This document shows, piece by piece, positions 54,405 to 64,000 of a DNA stretch of 64,000 bases (its first letter is position 1; every line of letters starts with the position of its first letter). Made by a program: the position numbers and the translations under genes. The notes under the pieces were generated by a model. The model worked only from the letters and a program-made list of their open reading frames with translations. It did no database searches and had not been told where the DNA came from. The stretch is from Schistosoma haematobium (Eukaryota; Platyhelminthes; Trematoda; Strigeidida; Schistosomatidae). The stretch lies in contig NC_067198.1 of assembly GCF_000699445.3 (NCBI RefSeq), forward strand, positions 46,224,361 through 46,288,360. Reading direction: 5' to 3'.

Positions 54405-54720
54405 GAATTCACGAGTAGATCTAAGTTAGACCGCTATTGAAAACCTGGAAGCACTGAATAGCCAATTCGTTCTAGTATGGTACTCCTCAGCAGTGCGCTT
54501 CCATGATCTCACGCGTGGAACTTAAATCCAGGACCTTCGGTCTCGTTTGCTGACGCTGGTTCATTCCAGTATGGGATACCTCAGCAGCGCACTTTCACGA
54601 TCACTCACGTGGGACTCGGACCTCGTGAACGCCAAACCTCTAGACAACTTAACTACTATTCAACGATGTTAATGTTTAATTTCAATCAATCCATAATCCT
54701 GCTCAACCATTTATCCATTG
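54405..54720 (-). repeat. HS2 subfamily with duplicated box B-hammerhead module
   Basis: Minus copy. On its sense strand the box B-like/hammerhead module occurs twice: ribozyme positions at about 54455-54500 and 54550-54585, each preceded by a G-T-C-C-x-G-A-x-T-type box. The same duplication is in the copy at 55115-55495. The cores carry mutations (GAATTGG and GAACCAG in place of GAAACGG). Confidence 0.75.
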
Positions 54721-55110
54721 CCTACGATATAACTGTCTCACATCCGACAGGGTTGCCAACCCCCTTTTAGTTACACCATTTAACGAAGACTCTAAGAATT
54801 ACATCTTGTAGTACACTACCAAGAAATTTTATACTAGGACAAAACAGTTGCTTCTAAATTTTTAATATTTATCTAACTTAAATCAACTTGTGAATTCAAC
54901 TATGAAAATACTAAATATCTTCACAAATTCCCATATTGACAATAAACATTTATCATAGAATAGATGATTTATAGTAGTAATAAACTATAAAAACCGATTT
55001 AATGACAGTTTAGTAATCATAGTGAAACTATCATGTAAATCACTTTAAGATACAATGAAACATATTTTTCTATGATTTAAAATGTTGTTTGTTATGAAAT
55101 GAAAGACGAT
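54721..55110. other. AT-rich stretch, nothing recognised
   Basis: Possible HS2 end fragment around 54845-54935 ('ttttaatatttatctaactt', 'cacaaattcccata'), too diverged to be sure. Confidence 0.35.
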
Positions 55111-55114
55111 ATGA

Positions 55115-55495
55115 TATATGGATTGGTTGAAGTTAGACATTAACACCATTGGATGCTGGCTCAGTAGTCTATTGGTTAAGCGCTCGCGCGCGAGACTGAT
55201 AGTTCGTGGATTCGAATAACGCGAGGCAGAATCTTGGATACGCACTGTCTTAGGTCCGAGTCCCGTGTGAGGGATCGTGAAAGTGCGCTGCTGAAGAATC
55301 CCATATTGGAATGAAACAGCGTCAACGAACGAGACCAAAGGTCCTGGATTTGAGTCCCACTCGTGAGATAGTGGAAGTGCACTGCTGAGAAGTACCATAC
55401 TAGGACGAAATAGCCATCCAGTGCTTCCAGGTTTTCCATGGTGGTCTTCTTTCAATTGACTCATGAATTCAACAATTAAACTGATATGATATATG
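55115..55495 (+). repeat. HS2 subfamily with duplicated box B-hammerhead module
   Basis: Plus copy: leader, tRNA-like head, then first hammerhead-type module (55287-55322; CTGAAGA and GAAAC kept) and second module (55380-55425; CTGAGAA, GGACGAAAT, ATC triplet), then the 3' end. With 54405-54720 it forms an inverted pair about 400 bases apart. A 139-codon minus frame (55045-55464) runs through it because the repeat is free of stops; it is not a gene. Confidence 0.75.
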
Positions 55496-55724
55496 ATAAA
55501 AATACAATAAAGAAAAGTTTATAATTGAAGGCATACAATGTATAGCATCGATAACAAATGATGTAACCGATTAAAGTCATTTCTGTTTCAAATACACATA
55601 TATATTCACTGCATTTAATTTTTTTCTATAATCGGGAAAAATTTGTTATTTTTTTCTCCTTCAAACCAAAATATTAAAAGTAGCTATTAGGGTGGTAAAA
55701 AAAGGAGGGGGAAAAGAAACCTAC

Positions 55725-56065
55725 AATTGATTGATCACTGGGTGGTGATCAATGTCATATGTGTCAGGTACGTTTTAGTGAAGACCGAATCCCATCGAAC
55801 AAGTTACAATATGGTCATTAGTCTAGGTGACTTAACATTGCATGTATTATGTTGAGATAAGATGGTGATCGGAGGTAGTCAATAGGAAACCCTGTTCGAC
55901 CTAGGTTTCATGCTATTTGGTACTCGTCAACAAGATGTACCTGTAATCTCGAGGGAACTGATGCTCCCTGACGGATTTGATCCCGACTCATCCAGTTTCA
56001 CAATTAGAGATGTTATCACTGAGCTTTTCGGGACGCGACTGTCCTCCTGTTGGTCGTAAATATTG
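55725..56065 (-). repeat. HS3 repeat, full length
   Basis: Minus copy from the 3' terminal hairpin ('attgatcac-tgggtg-gtgatcaat', 55729-55753) through the hammerhead position (55898-55935; GAAAC kept, CTGACGA changed to TTGACGA) to the tRNA-like head (about 55970-56040). About 340 bp, a good measure of the HS3 unit. Confidence 0.8.
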
Positions 56066-56885
56066 TCTAAATAACGTTATTGACTGTGATACTAAAGTAT
56101 AAGGGTTTATATCCCCACAGAAACAGAAATTTTTTCATGACTGGTGATACAGATTGTTGATGAGTGGCAACAATCTCATTACTTACGATTATTTGATGTA
56201 GAAAATAGTATTTTCAATTATTCTATAAAAATATTTCTTAAGTTGTGTTCATCAGTTAAACTCATATATACATTGCACATAACTTGGTTTCATACTCACA
56301 AGTTAGGGTCACAATATCCAATTGTACAACTATTGTAATATATACTACTTATGTCAACATACATAAGTAGTATGCATTACCAGTCGTAACTGGAAAACCT
56401 GGCAGCAAAAGCCCAATAAGATCGAGTTGAAGAGAACAGAAGAGAAAATAGAAAGGGATTAAGAACTGAAAAATATCATACAGGATATGGAGGACAAATG
56501 ATAGAAGATTTGCAAATGAAGTAGTCAGTGTATAATTGTCATATTTTACCAAGATATTCTGTAATTTTGTAGTACAATACATTGATTGTCCCCATTTGTG
56601 TTCTCAATCATTACACTATTACGAATAGAATACCTGACATAAATTTGCTTCAAGTAGACAGTAATAGTTGTTGAATGGTATTTACTTACACAAAGGTTGT
56701 AAAATGCAAAGGAATCATTGTGAATAACGGAAGATACTTCACGTTCTGTTTAGTATTTAAAGGAACTATAACTGATTAGATCAGAATGATGTTTGAAGAA
56801 ATGATAATTATCGCAGCTTAATTAATAGAAGACCGATGTAACTTCAAATAAGTGTCAGATACACAATATGGAAAACATATACAAT
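56066..56885. other. AT-rich stretch, nothing recognised
   Basis: Short inverted repeat 'acttatgt' around 56347-56367. No frame of interest. Confidence 0.4.
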
Positions 56886-56887
56886 TT

Positions 56888-57080
56888 TTTATCACCAGAT
56901 AGTGACCAATGTTATGTATATCATGTACTTCTTAGTGCTGATCAAATCCTATCAATTAAGTTACAATATGGCCACTAGTCTAGATGACTTGACATCATGT
57001 GCACTATGTTGAAATGTAAAGTGATAGTTGGAGGTAGTCGACAGGAAACCTTAGATCTGAGTTTCATGAAGCTGAATGAT
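56888..57080 (-). repeat. HS3 3' half
   Basis: 'agtgaccaatgttatgtat', 'gttacaatatggccactagt' and 'gtagtcgacaggaaacct' match HS3; it stops before the ribozyme is complete. The terminal hairpin is degenerate. Confidence 0.7.
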
Positions 57081-57410
57081 ACGAGTTTGAATCTTTCAGC
57101 TGATCAACAAATCTATAAGACTATTGATGTTCTGATCATTTTCGGTAAAGAAACCGAATTCGTTTCTATACTAAGTATATTCTGTTGTTTTTGTTCCACT
57201 TTCAAGATAAAATTTCCTATATAAGTGCTATTGAATAGTGATATGGAAAATGGGATTCTATAATTCCTGTTGTTTTGTACAAGAACATTGTAATTCATTT
57301 GTTCGTATATCTGATAATCCATAAAATTAGCCAGGTTGAAGGCAAATTACATCATTTAAAAATTATAACATATAATTTAAAGACTGTATGTCATATACAA
57401 TCAACTCGTT
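57081..57410. other. AT-rich stretch, nothing recognised
   Basis: No repeat or coding signal that I can support. Confidence 0.4.
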
Positions 57411-57414
57411 AATT

Positions 57415-57560
57415 TAATAGTTGAGTTCATGAGTCAATTTTGAAGCTAAACCATCATGGAAAACCTGGAAGCACTGGACAACTGTTTCATCCTAGTACGA
57501 GACTCCTCATAAGTACGCATCCACTATCCTGTTTGCAAGATTCGAACCCACAAAAACCCT
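57415..57560 (-). repeat. HS2 3' half
   Basis: Minus copy from the 3' end to box B-like 'caagattcgaaccca' (57535-57549), followed by 'aaaaaccctcttgtcata', reminiscent of the HS2 end string. Hammerhead core mutated (GATGAAAC, CTTATGA). Confidence 0.7.
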
Positions 57561-58075
57561 CTTGTCATACAAATTGTTAATGATGAGATGTCTGCTATGA
57601 AGTGTTAATTTCAATCACTTTATAACTGAAATGAAATCGTGAGATAAATGGTTGGAATGAATATAGTTAACATGGTGTGTGTGTGGGGGGAGAGAGAGAG
57701 AATAATGTGATTATAAATCGAAAATTACGTAATATGTAGAACAATACGAATTAGGCAAGAATTAGTAGATAGGGGTGGATGCTGAATAAATTTCTCATAA
57801 CACGTTAGCAAGTGTAATAGTAATGACAATGTTAAGATAAGTTTAGAAAATAAACATGAACATTAATAAAATCACGTTACCATACCATAAAAATTGATTA
57901 GTAGCTAGTTGGACCCGAAGTTGGCCAGGGTAAAAAAAGCGGTTAAATATATATATTTCTTTTGGATGTAATGCTCTAGCTTTTTGATACGAATAGCAAT
58001 TGCTTTACTCGTCTGTAGGATTCTCAGTCTGACCGAATTAGGTAGACTGCTGTTATATATGATATATTATTGTGA
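57561..58075. other. AT-rich stretch with GT/GA tracts
   Basis: Short GT and GA tracts at 57675-57700. Nothing else recognised. Confidence 0.4.
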
Positions 58076-58079
58076 AAGA

Positions 58080-58400
58080 TTGCTTCATGTTGGCTGTATG
58101 TATCATTTGAATTAAATGGACTTAAATGGAGTTGTTAACAATTTTAAATACACCTTTACTTAACCACACTGGGAGGTGCTCACGAGCCCGAATGTACAAA
58201 TTCGTAGAACATTTGCCAATATAACTTGCTCCACAGAAGCAATTGAATTGACAGAATTGGTAGTCTAGGCAATTTATCTTCCAACCTCGGACTAATCATT
58301 AGACGTGTGGAAAACATTACTGGTAGTTTACCTGCATTAAAAGTTATTTGAATTGAATTGCATAACTTTAGTCTTAACATTTCACAGTAACTGAAACACG
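58080..58400 (-). pseudogene. Penelope-like element GIY-YIG fragment, second locus
   Basis: Minus-strand fragments: 'NAGKLPVMFSTRLMISPRLE' then 'DKLPRLPI' (58250-58370), a frame change, then 'QFNCFCGASYIGKCSTNLYI' and 'RAREHLPVWLSKGVFKIVNN' (about 58130-58245). The Cys pair before the YIG motif and the R-EH motif after it are the signature of PLE endonucleases. It is truncated after the first half of the domain. Confidence 0.85.
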
Positions 58401-58479
58401 ATAAATAATGGAATATTAGTCAAGTATCATTATGAATATGCCTTGTCCCTTATGTTCATTTCCTTCTAGAAAATAACAT

Positions 58480-58665
58480 ATTCAGTTAAGCGCTTGGCGC
58501 GAGACCGATAGGCCCTGGGTTCGAACCTCGCGGGGTGCGGGATCGTGGATGCGCACTGCCGAGGAGTCCCATACTAGGACGAAACGGCCGTCCAGTGCTT
58601 CCAGGTTTTCCATGATGGTCTAGCTTCAATTGACTCATGATTTCAATCTGTGAAATATCTTTACT
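58480..58665 (+). repeat. HS2 repeat, 5'-truncated at box A
   Basis: Begins inside the tRNA-like part ('agttaagcgcttggcgcgag'), has a strong box B-like 'gggttcgaacctcgc' (58517-58531), a near-intact hammerhead (58554-58597) and the 3' end. It is close to the family consensus, so probably young. Confidence 0.8.
58554..58597 (+). ncRNA. Hammerhead motif in HS2, one core change
   Basis: CACTG/CAGTG helix I perfect, GTCC/GGAC stem II perfect, GAAAC, GGCC and GTC all present. The core reads CCGAGGA where CUGANGA is required, so the conserved U4 is C and activity should be abolished or much reduced. Confidence 0.75.
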
Positions 58666-58751
58666 CTTTAAAATATTATGAATGTTTTGGATATAAATAG
58701 GTAACTGTTAAGAGTAATCTAGGTTGAAATTAGAGACAGTATTACAGTCAA

Positions 58752-58845
58752 AAGTGATTGACCACTGGGTGGTGGTCAGTGTCATGTGTGTCAAGTCCTT
58801 CTTAGTGCAGATCGAATGCCATCGTCCAAGTTACAGTATTACATT
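58752..58845 (-). repeat. HS3 3' end fragment
   Basis: Terminal hairpin 'gattgaccac/gtggtcagt' (58758-58782) and 'gtcaagtccttcttagtgca', 'gatcgaatgccatcg'. Confidence 0.75.
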
Positions 58846-59560
58846 CATTCTAAAGTTTTTATAATTTATTAATTACTATCAGTAAATAGATTATTCACAG
58901 TTATATAATATACCCTTCTGGGGCCAGGGTAATTTTACATTGGTTTTCAAGAGAACCAGATACCATCCAGACTTTCACGTGACAACCCAGACAGTACAGC
59001 TCAATCCCGCTTCACAGGATAACCAGACACCGTATAGGCTTTAACGCTACAATATGAATAGTACAATTCAATCCTGTGACACAACCACACAGATACCAAG
59101 TATCCTGGTGGTAAATAGAAAACATCAAGTCTCTTATTGAATTGTAACATTTTACTGAACAAAAACTGTATATCCTCAGAGAATTTGGTTTATTCAAGCC
59201 TCAATTATAAATGAACCTATTACTATCCATACTTTAACAATGGGGTGATTAATGATTTATACTGAGAATCAAAATATAATAACAGTTTATAGGATCAATC
59301 GAATAAATCTACTGAATATTGATTAAGTACTGAGAAGTTATCAATATCTTATTCATTTCATCTTTAGTTATGATTCAATTCTATCAATGAGGTTGTAATA
59401 TTGGTCACAATTCTAGAATATTGGATATCAAGTCTGATTAATGCCTTAAATTATGTAACTTGATAATTTCGGCATATAGAAGGAAATTTCTAAGAAATGT
59501 CAAATGAAATGAAACCTCCTTATATCAAAATTCATCTGTTCTATACCTAAACAATCTAAT
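58846..59560. other. AT-rich stretch, nothing firm
   Basis: 59370-59440 may be an old HS3 scrap ('gattcaattctatcaatga', 'attggtcacaattctag'). No coding signal. Confidence 0.35.
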
Positions 59561-59569
59561 ATGATCAGA

Positions 59570-59790
59570 AGGGGTTTTGTGAAGATTTTAGAAATCTCAT
59601 TAGTTGAAGTCATAAGTCAATTGAAGAGAGACCACCATGGAAAACCTGGAAGCACTGGACGGCCGTTTCGTCCTACTTTGGGTGCCCTCAGTAGTGCGCA
59701 TCCATGATCTTGCCGTCCAGTGTTTCCAATTTTTCCATGGTGTTCTCTCTCGTCAATTGACTTATGATTTCAGCTACTGAAATCTAATAT
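59570..59790. repeat. HS2 composite with inverted termini
   Basis: Minus segment (59570-59712) from 'cagaaggggttttgtgaag' through the hammerhead core to 'gcgcatccatgatcttgc', then plus 3' end from 'cgtccagtg' (59713), a few bases from the cleavage point, to about 59790. The junction shares 'gcc'. Confidence 0.8.
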
Positions 59791-60280
59791 GACTTAAATT
59801 TTAGCCATTTTTTTCGGGGGTGGGGTGTGGGTGGTGTTGTGAACTAATCAATTTGGTCACTGCATTGTTTTAGATTTATTTACATAGTTATAAAAGATAT
59901 ACAATTCATACACAGATTTGGCAACTAATTCATATGGTTATTACATAAATATTCATGATGAACATATTGAAGTTGAACTTATCAGTGAAATCAATGATGA
60001 TTCTACCTATGATGAACATAATGGTACACTTTACACAGTACAGTAGTTTTAGTCTTTAATCAATTAAACAAAAAATATGATAACAGAAGATTATTTTTAC
60101 AGAAAAACACTAAAGCTGATAATGATAATAACTCTGTGACCGTTGTAACTAATTATGTAACATTGTGAATTCGTTATAAATAATGATGTACACTTTGATC
60201 CTAAAAATCTTAATCAGTCAGATCATGAATAACATTGGTCATACTCTAAGGTGCGTGCTACAAATGTCTCTCGAAGTACC
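59791..60280. other. AT-rich stretch, nothing recognised
   Basis: Short G-rich tract at 59815-59835. No repeat or coding signal. Confidence 0.4.
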
Positions 60281-60284
60281 TTAC

Positions 60285-61030
60285 TTAAATACACCTGTTA
60301 CACCTCGTGGAGGAGCATACACCACCCACCAGCACTCTCCATCCAACCCTGGGATGGGTAATCCTTTACAGTGATTTCAAGTTGATATACATCCTTTTCA
60401 TGTCTATTTCCAATTCTCAACTCAACATTTCCCTTCAGGATTCCAAGTTAGTGCTTGCCTCGTAATGCAGTTTAGTGATTTCCGTAATGCATGTCCTATC
60501 CACTTCTAATGTCTTTTCTTAGTTTCGTCTTCAGCTGGAAGCTGGCTTGTTCTCTTCCATAGTAAGCTGATGTTGATGGCATCTGGTCAACGGACATTGA
60601 GCATCTTGTATAGATGATTGTTTGCAAATACTTGTACTATTTTGATGATGGTTGTGATAATTTTCGAAGTTTCAGCTCTGTATAGTAGAACTGTGTTGAC
60701 ATTCGTATTGGAGTTTATGACTTTGATATTGGTTGATAGACAGTTGTTCTGAGTTCCATATATATTCTTCAATTGTAAGAATGTTGACTTTACTTTTTCA
60801 ATTCTTACCATCACGTCTGCATCAGATGCTACTTGTTCATCGATGATGTATCCCAGGTACGTGAAATATTCCACATATTCCAGAGATTTTCTATCAAGCG
60901 TGATTGAGCTGGTGTTTTCCGCGTTATATTTGAGGATCCTGCATTTTCATTTGTGTATGTTGAGGCCCATTGATTCAGAGGCTGATGCTACACTAGTTGT
61001 CTTCATCTGCACTGTCTATGTAAGTAGTAT
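60285..61030 (-). mobile_element. LINE B 3' fragment with 95-codon frame
   Basis: Minus copy from the 3' end ('acacctgttacacctcgtgg') to just after the RT active site. The frame 60587-60874 contains 'MEYFTYLGYIIDEQVASDAD' and 'STFLQLKNIYGTQNN'. Frame broken on both sides. Confidence 0.8.
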
Positions 61031-61420
61031 GCAATAACAGTCAGGAGTAGAATGCTTGTCAAAAGACGGTTGAGAAGGTTAAACTAAAGATAATATGAAG
61101 GGAAACATAACGGAATTGTGAATCGTAAGAATCATGAAGGATGTAAAGGACAATTGATGAAATATGTATGCAAATGAGTTATTTAATGTATGATTATCGC
61201 ATTTTACGAAAGCACTCCGCAATTTTGCATTAAGTAACAAATTAGTTTTTCCTACCTGAGTATTAACTCACAACAACTTCATTGTCAATTTCAAAAATTT
61301 AAAATTTAGTAAACATCACCTAGACAGTGAGTCAGATGTAAAAACAACATGATAGACAACACAGATATAATACTTCCATCAATAGAGGTGGTTGAAATTC
61401 ATTCACGTTTTGAATCAAAT
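61031..61420. other. AT-rich stretch, nothing recognised
   Basis: No repeat or coding signal that I can support. Confidence 0.4.
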
Positions 61421-61424
61421 TTAT

Positions 61425-61830
61425 TTCAATCGTTGAGATCATGAGTCAGTTGAAGCTAGACCATCATGGAAACCTGGAAACACTGGACGGTTGTTTCGTC
61501 CTAGTATGGGGATTCTCAGTCGTGCGCATCCACGACCTCGCCTCACAGGATTCAAATTCAGGACCTTTCAGTTGAAGTGAGAAATTAACACCGTTGGATA
61601 CCGACCAGCTCAGTAGTCTAGCGGTTAAGCGCTAGCATGAGAGACTGTTAGGTGCTGGGTTCAAATCTCGCGAGGAGGATTCGTGAATGCACACTGCTGA
61701 GCAGTCCCACAATAAGACAAAATTACCATCTTGTGTTTCCAGGTTTTCCATGGTGATCTATCATCGACTGAATCATTATCTCAACTTCTGAAATTATTAT
61801 AATATCTGCAACTAACCCCTTTTTGATATG
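61425..61830. repeat. HS2 composite: minus 3' half joined to plus copy
   Basis: Minus segment 61430-61569 (3' end, hammerhead region 61480-61525, up to 'aattcaggacctttc') followed by a plus copy 61570-61830 from the leader ('agttgaagtgagaaattaac') through tRNA-like part and degenerate ribozyme (GACAAAAT) to 'ctaacccctttttgata'. Confidence 0.8.
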
Positions 61831-62635
61831 AAGTACTTTTGAAACATTGAAAAATTGTAGTTTATATTTGATTGATTAGATTATAAGTTTAATCCTTAGA
61901 TAGAAAAGATGATCATTTTATCTAAACTAAAGTACAATCAAGATATGATCCCATGTCTATTCACTTTAAGTGTTTACTGTTTTCAATTTAGATAAATTTT
62001 GTCTTAAAAAAAGAAAAGAAAAGGAAAAGGAAAAAAAGATAAGAAAAGAAAAAAATGACACAACGATATAGATCTGTTAAATTATCGATTATATTAAAAT
62101 AAAGTAATGTACTTCCAGAATTCTCTACTTTTTTTTCTTTCTTTTATAAGATGCTGGTTGTCATCCACATATATCTATATCTATCTCTATACCTAGATAG
62201 ATTCAAACTGTTCCGTAACCTATTATTAAGTCTAATTCTAAGTATACAATTAAACTAAGTTTCATCACCAACCAACCAACCAACCAACCAGCCAATCAAT
62301 CAGTCGATCGATCAATTATTACAGAAACAAATTTTACTGATCTACAACTGTGCATTGATCTTGACATCGTGTTAAAAAGAAGCCAAAACAACAATAACAA
62401 CAACAACACCCCATGAGTTAAAATTAAAGATAAATTTTTTTGGTGTGTGAAAACAAAACTTCTGAATTGATTAGAATCTTAAAATGTTTTGTTTTTTTTT
62501 TCGTTTATTGTTTTGTTACTATGGTATAGTATCTTAGATAGTTGACTGATTAGAAATAAACTATTATGAAACATTAGGGTAGTTGCTTTTTGTTTTGTTG
62601 TTGTTGTTGTTGTAACATATTCGATGTTTGTAAGT
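61831..62635. other. Low-complexity stretch
   Basis: AAAG-rich (62007-62055), ATCT (62165-62200), AACC (62270-62292), AAC (62388-62408) and TTG (62597-62613) tracts. No coding signal. Confidence 0.6.
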
Positions 62636-62639
62636 TTCA

Positions 62640-62920
62640 GACGAAGTTTTGTGAAGATTGTAGTAATTTCAATAGTTGAGTTTATGAGTCGCTCAATTTT
62701 GTGGTTCAGTAAGTCATTAAAGTGAATAATTATAGTTTATTTATGATGTTCACATGTAAGTGAAATAGATGTTAATAATACGGTAAACATTGTTTTTTTA
62801 AAAACTAGTCTAATTTATTACATTGATATTATGAATGGGACAATGTTAGACCACCAATGAAAACCTGGAAAGTATTGGATGACTGTTTCGTCTTAGTATA
62901 GGATTCTACAGTAACGTTCT
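62640..62920 (-). repeat. HS2 3' end fragments
   Basis: 'agttttgtgaagattgtag' to 'gagtttatgagtc' (62645-62690) and 'gttagaccaccaatgaaaac' to 'ggattctacag' (62843-62915) are two consecutive HS2 pieces in minus orientation with about 150 unrelated bases between them. Confidence 0.65.
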
Positions 62921-62939
62921 ATTTATGATATCTGTCTAA

Positions 62940-63370
62940 ACTTAATGATCTCTACAAATCCATATACTGATAACGATCATGTACTTACTAGTAACTAGAT
63001 TCAAGATGTAACTGCTGGAGTTCTAGTGAGAAGCCATGACTAGTGGAGTTCAATCCATGTCAGATGTGAGATAGTTATCCATCTCAGACAATACATAAAG
63101 AATTGTATAAGTTAATGGATCGATTGAAGTTAGAAATGAACATCATTGGATGCTAGCTCGGTGGTCTAGATATTAAGCATTCATGCACTAGAATAATGGT
63201 CCTGGATTAGAGTCTCACGTGTTGAATCGTGAACACGCAGTTCTCAGGAGTCCCATACCGGAACGAAAAGGCCATCCAGTACTCTTAGGTTTTCAATGAT
63301 GATTGAGCATAGATTGACTCATGTTTTCAACTTTCAAAAAGGCTACAATCTCCACAAATCACCCTAGTAA
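62940..63370 (+). repeat. HS2 repeat, both ends present
   Basis: Begins 'aatgatctctacaaatccat' with 'actgataacg' (62948-62979), the terminal string that marks both unit ends, and ends 'aatctccacaaatcacccta'. The leader, tRNA-like part and degenerate ribozyme (63240-63285; CTCAGGA, GAACGAAAA) lie between. It gives a unit length of about 420 bases. Confidence 0.75.
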
Positions 63371-64000
63371 CAACAATATTTACTACCTGATAAGTTTCTC
63401 TCTGACAAGATAATATAAAGAAAATTGTCGACTTTTAAGGTATTTCAATATAAGTCTCAAACAAAAATTAAACTGTGATAATTTTGTTCTCTTGAACTGA
63501 AACGTCGCTAACAACAATTGATTACTAGACAGTATAATATGTCCTACTTCATGCATATAAGTTTTGAGTAGTTTTGATGATTAGTTCAACATTTCTGAAG
63601 AGTTTCAATCTAAGACGTATTATTCATTTCGTACTTCATAGTTTTCGGATAATTCCTCAGCTATCATTACTTAGTGCTGATATTTCAAATAAAGTTTAAA
63701 AACATCATTTCATGATAACTCAACAATTTGATAAGTATCAACTTAATAAAAAGAACATATCAGTAAGATATATTGGTTTTTTCAATCTTCACATTACATC
63801 ATAAAAGATGATAGTTGTTTACAATGATGAAACCGATTTCCATTCTCTTCTTTAAAACAAACAAACAAACAAGCAAAACAAAACAAAACAATCATGATGA
63901 CAGTAAACTGTTGTTTTTTAGTATCTGTGAGAGTTTAATATAAATAATAAAGAGGATAAGAAAAGCAAACCCTCTTTAGTTCATTTAGATATTTCGAAAT
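63371..64000. other. AT-rich stretch, nothing recognised
   Basis: AAAC-type tracts at 63858-63890. No repeat copy or coding signal. Confidence 0.4.

Noticed and set aside
55045..55464. 139-codon minus frame
   Set aside because: It runs antisense through an HS2 copy; similar frames occur over other HS2 copies and follow the repeat's lack of stops, not a gene.
1..64000. CRISPR arrays, bacterial operons, host multi-exon genes
   Set aside because: Repeat spacing and content are those of eukaryotic dispersed elements, and no exon chain or splice pattern with a recognisable host protein was found.

Overview
The window is repeat-dominated, AT-rich DNA of a parasitic flatworm, almost certainly a blood fluke (Schistosoma). 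The evidence is the content: Smα-type tRNA-derived repeats with a hammerhead ribozyme core, RTE-type non-LTR retrotransposons of the kind that fill schistosome genomes, Penelope-like (PLE) fragments with GIY-YIG signatures, and a gypsy element of the CsRn1/Boudicca type with a CHCC Gag motif. The species cannot be fixed from the sequence alone. I found no host protein-coding gene, rRNA or functional tRNA gene that I can support; nearly every recognisable coding segment belongs to a mobile element. Family names such as LINE A, LINE B, repeat C-G and HS1-HS3 are my own labels.

Layout. 1-7 kb: HS1 and HS2 copies, LINE B fragments, and a PLE relic split by two insertions (repeat C and a LINE B copy with a 13-bp target-site duplication). 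7-13.3 kb: HS2 copies, repeats G and E, LINE B and LINE A fragments, and an unexplained TATA-containing block at 12.8-13.25 kb. 13.8-17.2 kb: a nearly complete LINE A on the minus strand, open in one frame for about 1,000 codons except for three stop codons. 17.3-32 kb: dispersed SINE-like copies, repeat D and AT-rich single-copy-looking DNA. 32.6-33 kb: the 5' region of an RTE element without its body. 34.2-40.7 kb: a complete, young gypsy-type LTR retrotransposon (LTRs 34638-35102 and 39738-40223, 4-bp TSD) inserted in a diverged LINE A-type element; its pol is intact, its gag is broken. 41.1-44.3 kb: a nearly full-length but decayed LINE B. 44.7-64 kb: repeats E, C and D, many HS1/HS2/HS3 copies, two PLE GIY-YIG fragments and LINE B fragments.

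The most notable theme is three different tRNA-like repeat families (HS1 = Smα-like, HS2, HS3), each carrying a hammerhead core next to Pol III box A/B-like motifs. HS2 has copies with every core nucleotide and helix I intact. Many copies are inverted composites whose junctions fall at or near the ribozyme. One composite (29653-30149) is flanked by an 11-bp TSD inside another repeat and appears to derive from a multimeric transcript. This suggests retrozyme-like, ribozyme-bearing RNAs mobilised in trans by the LINE machinery present in the same window; that mechanism is inference.
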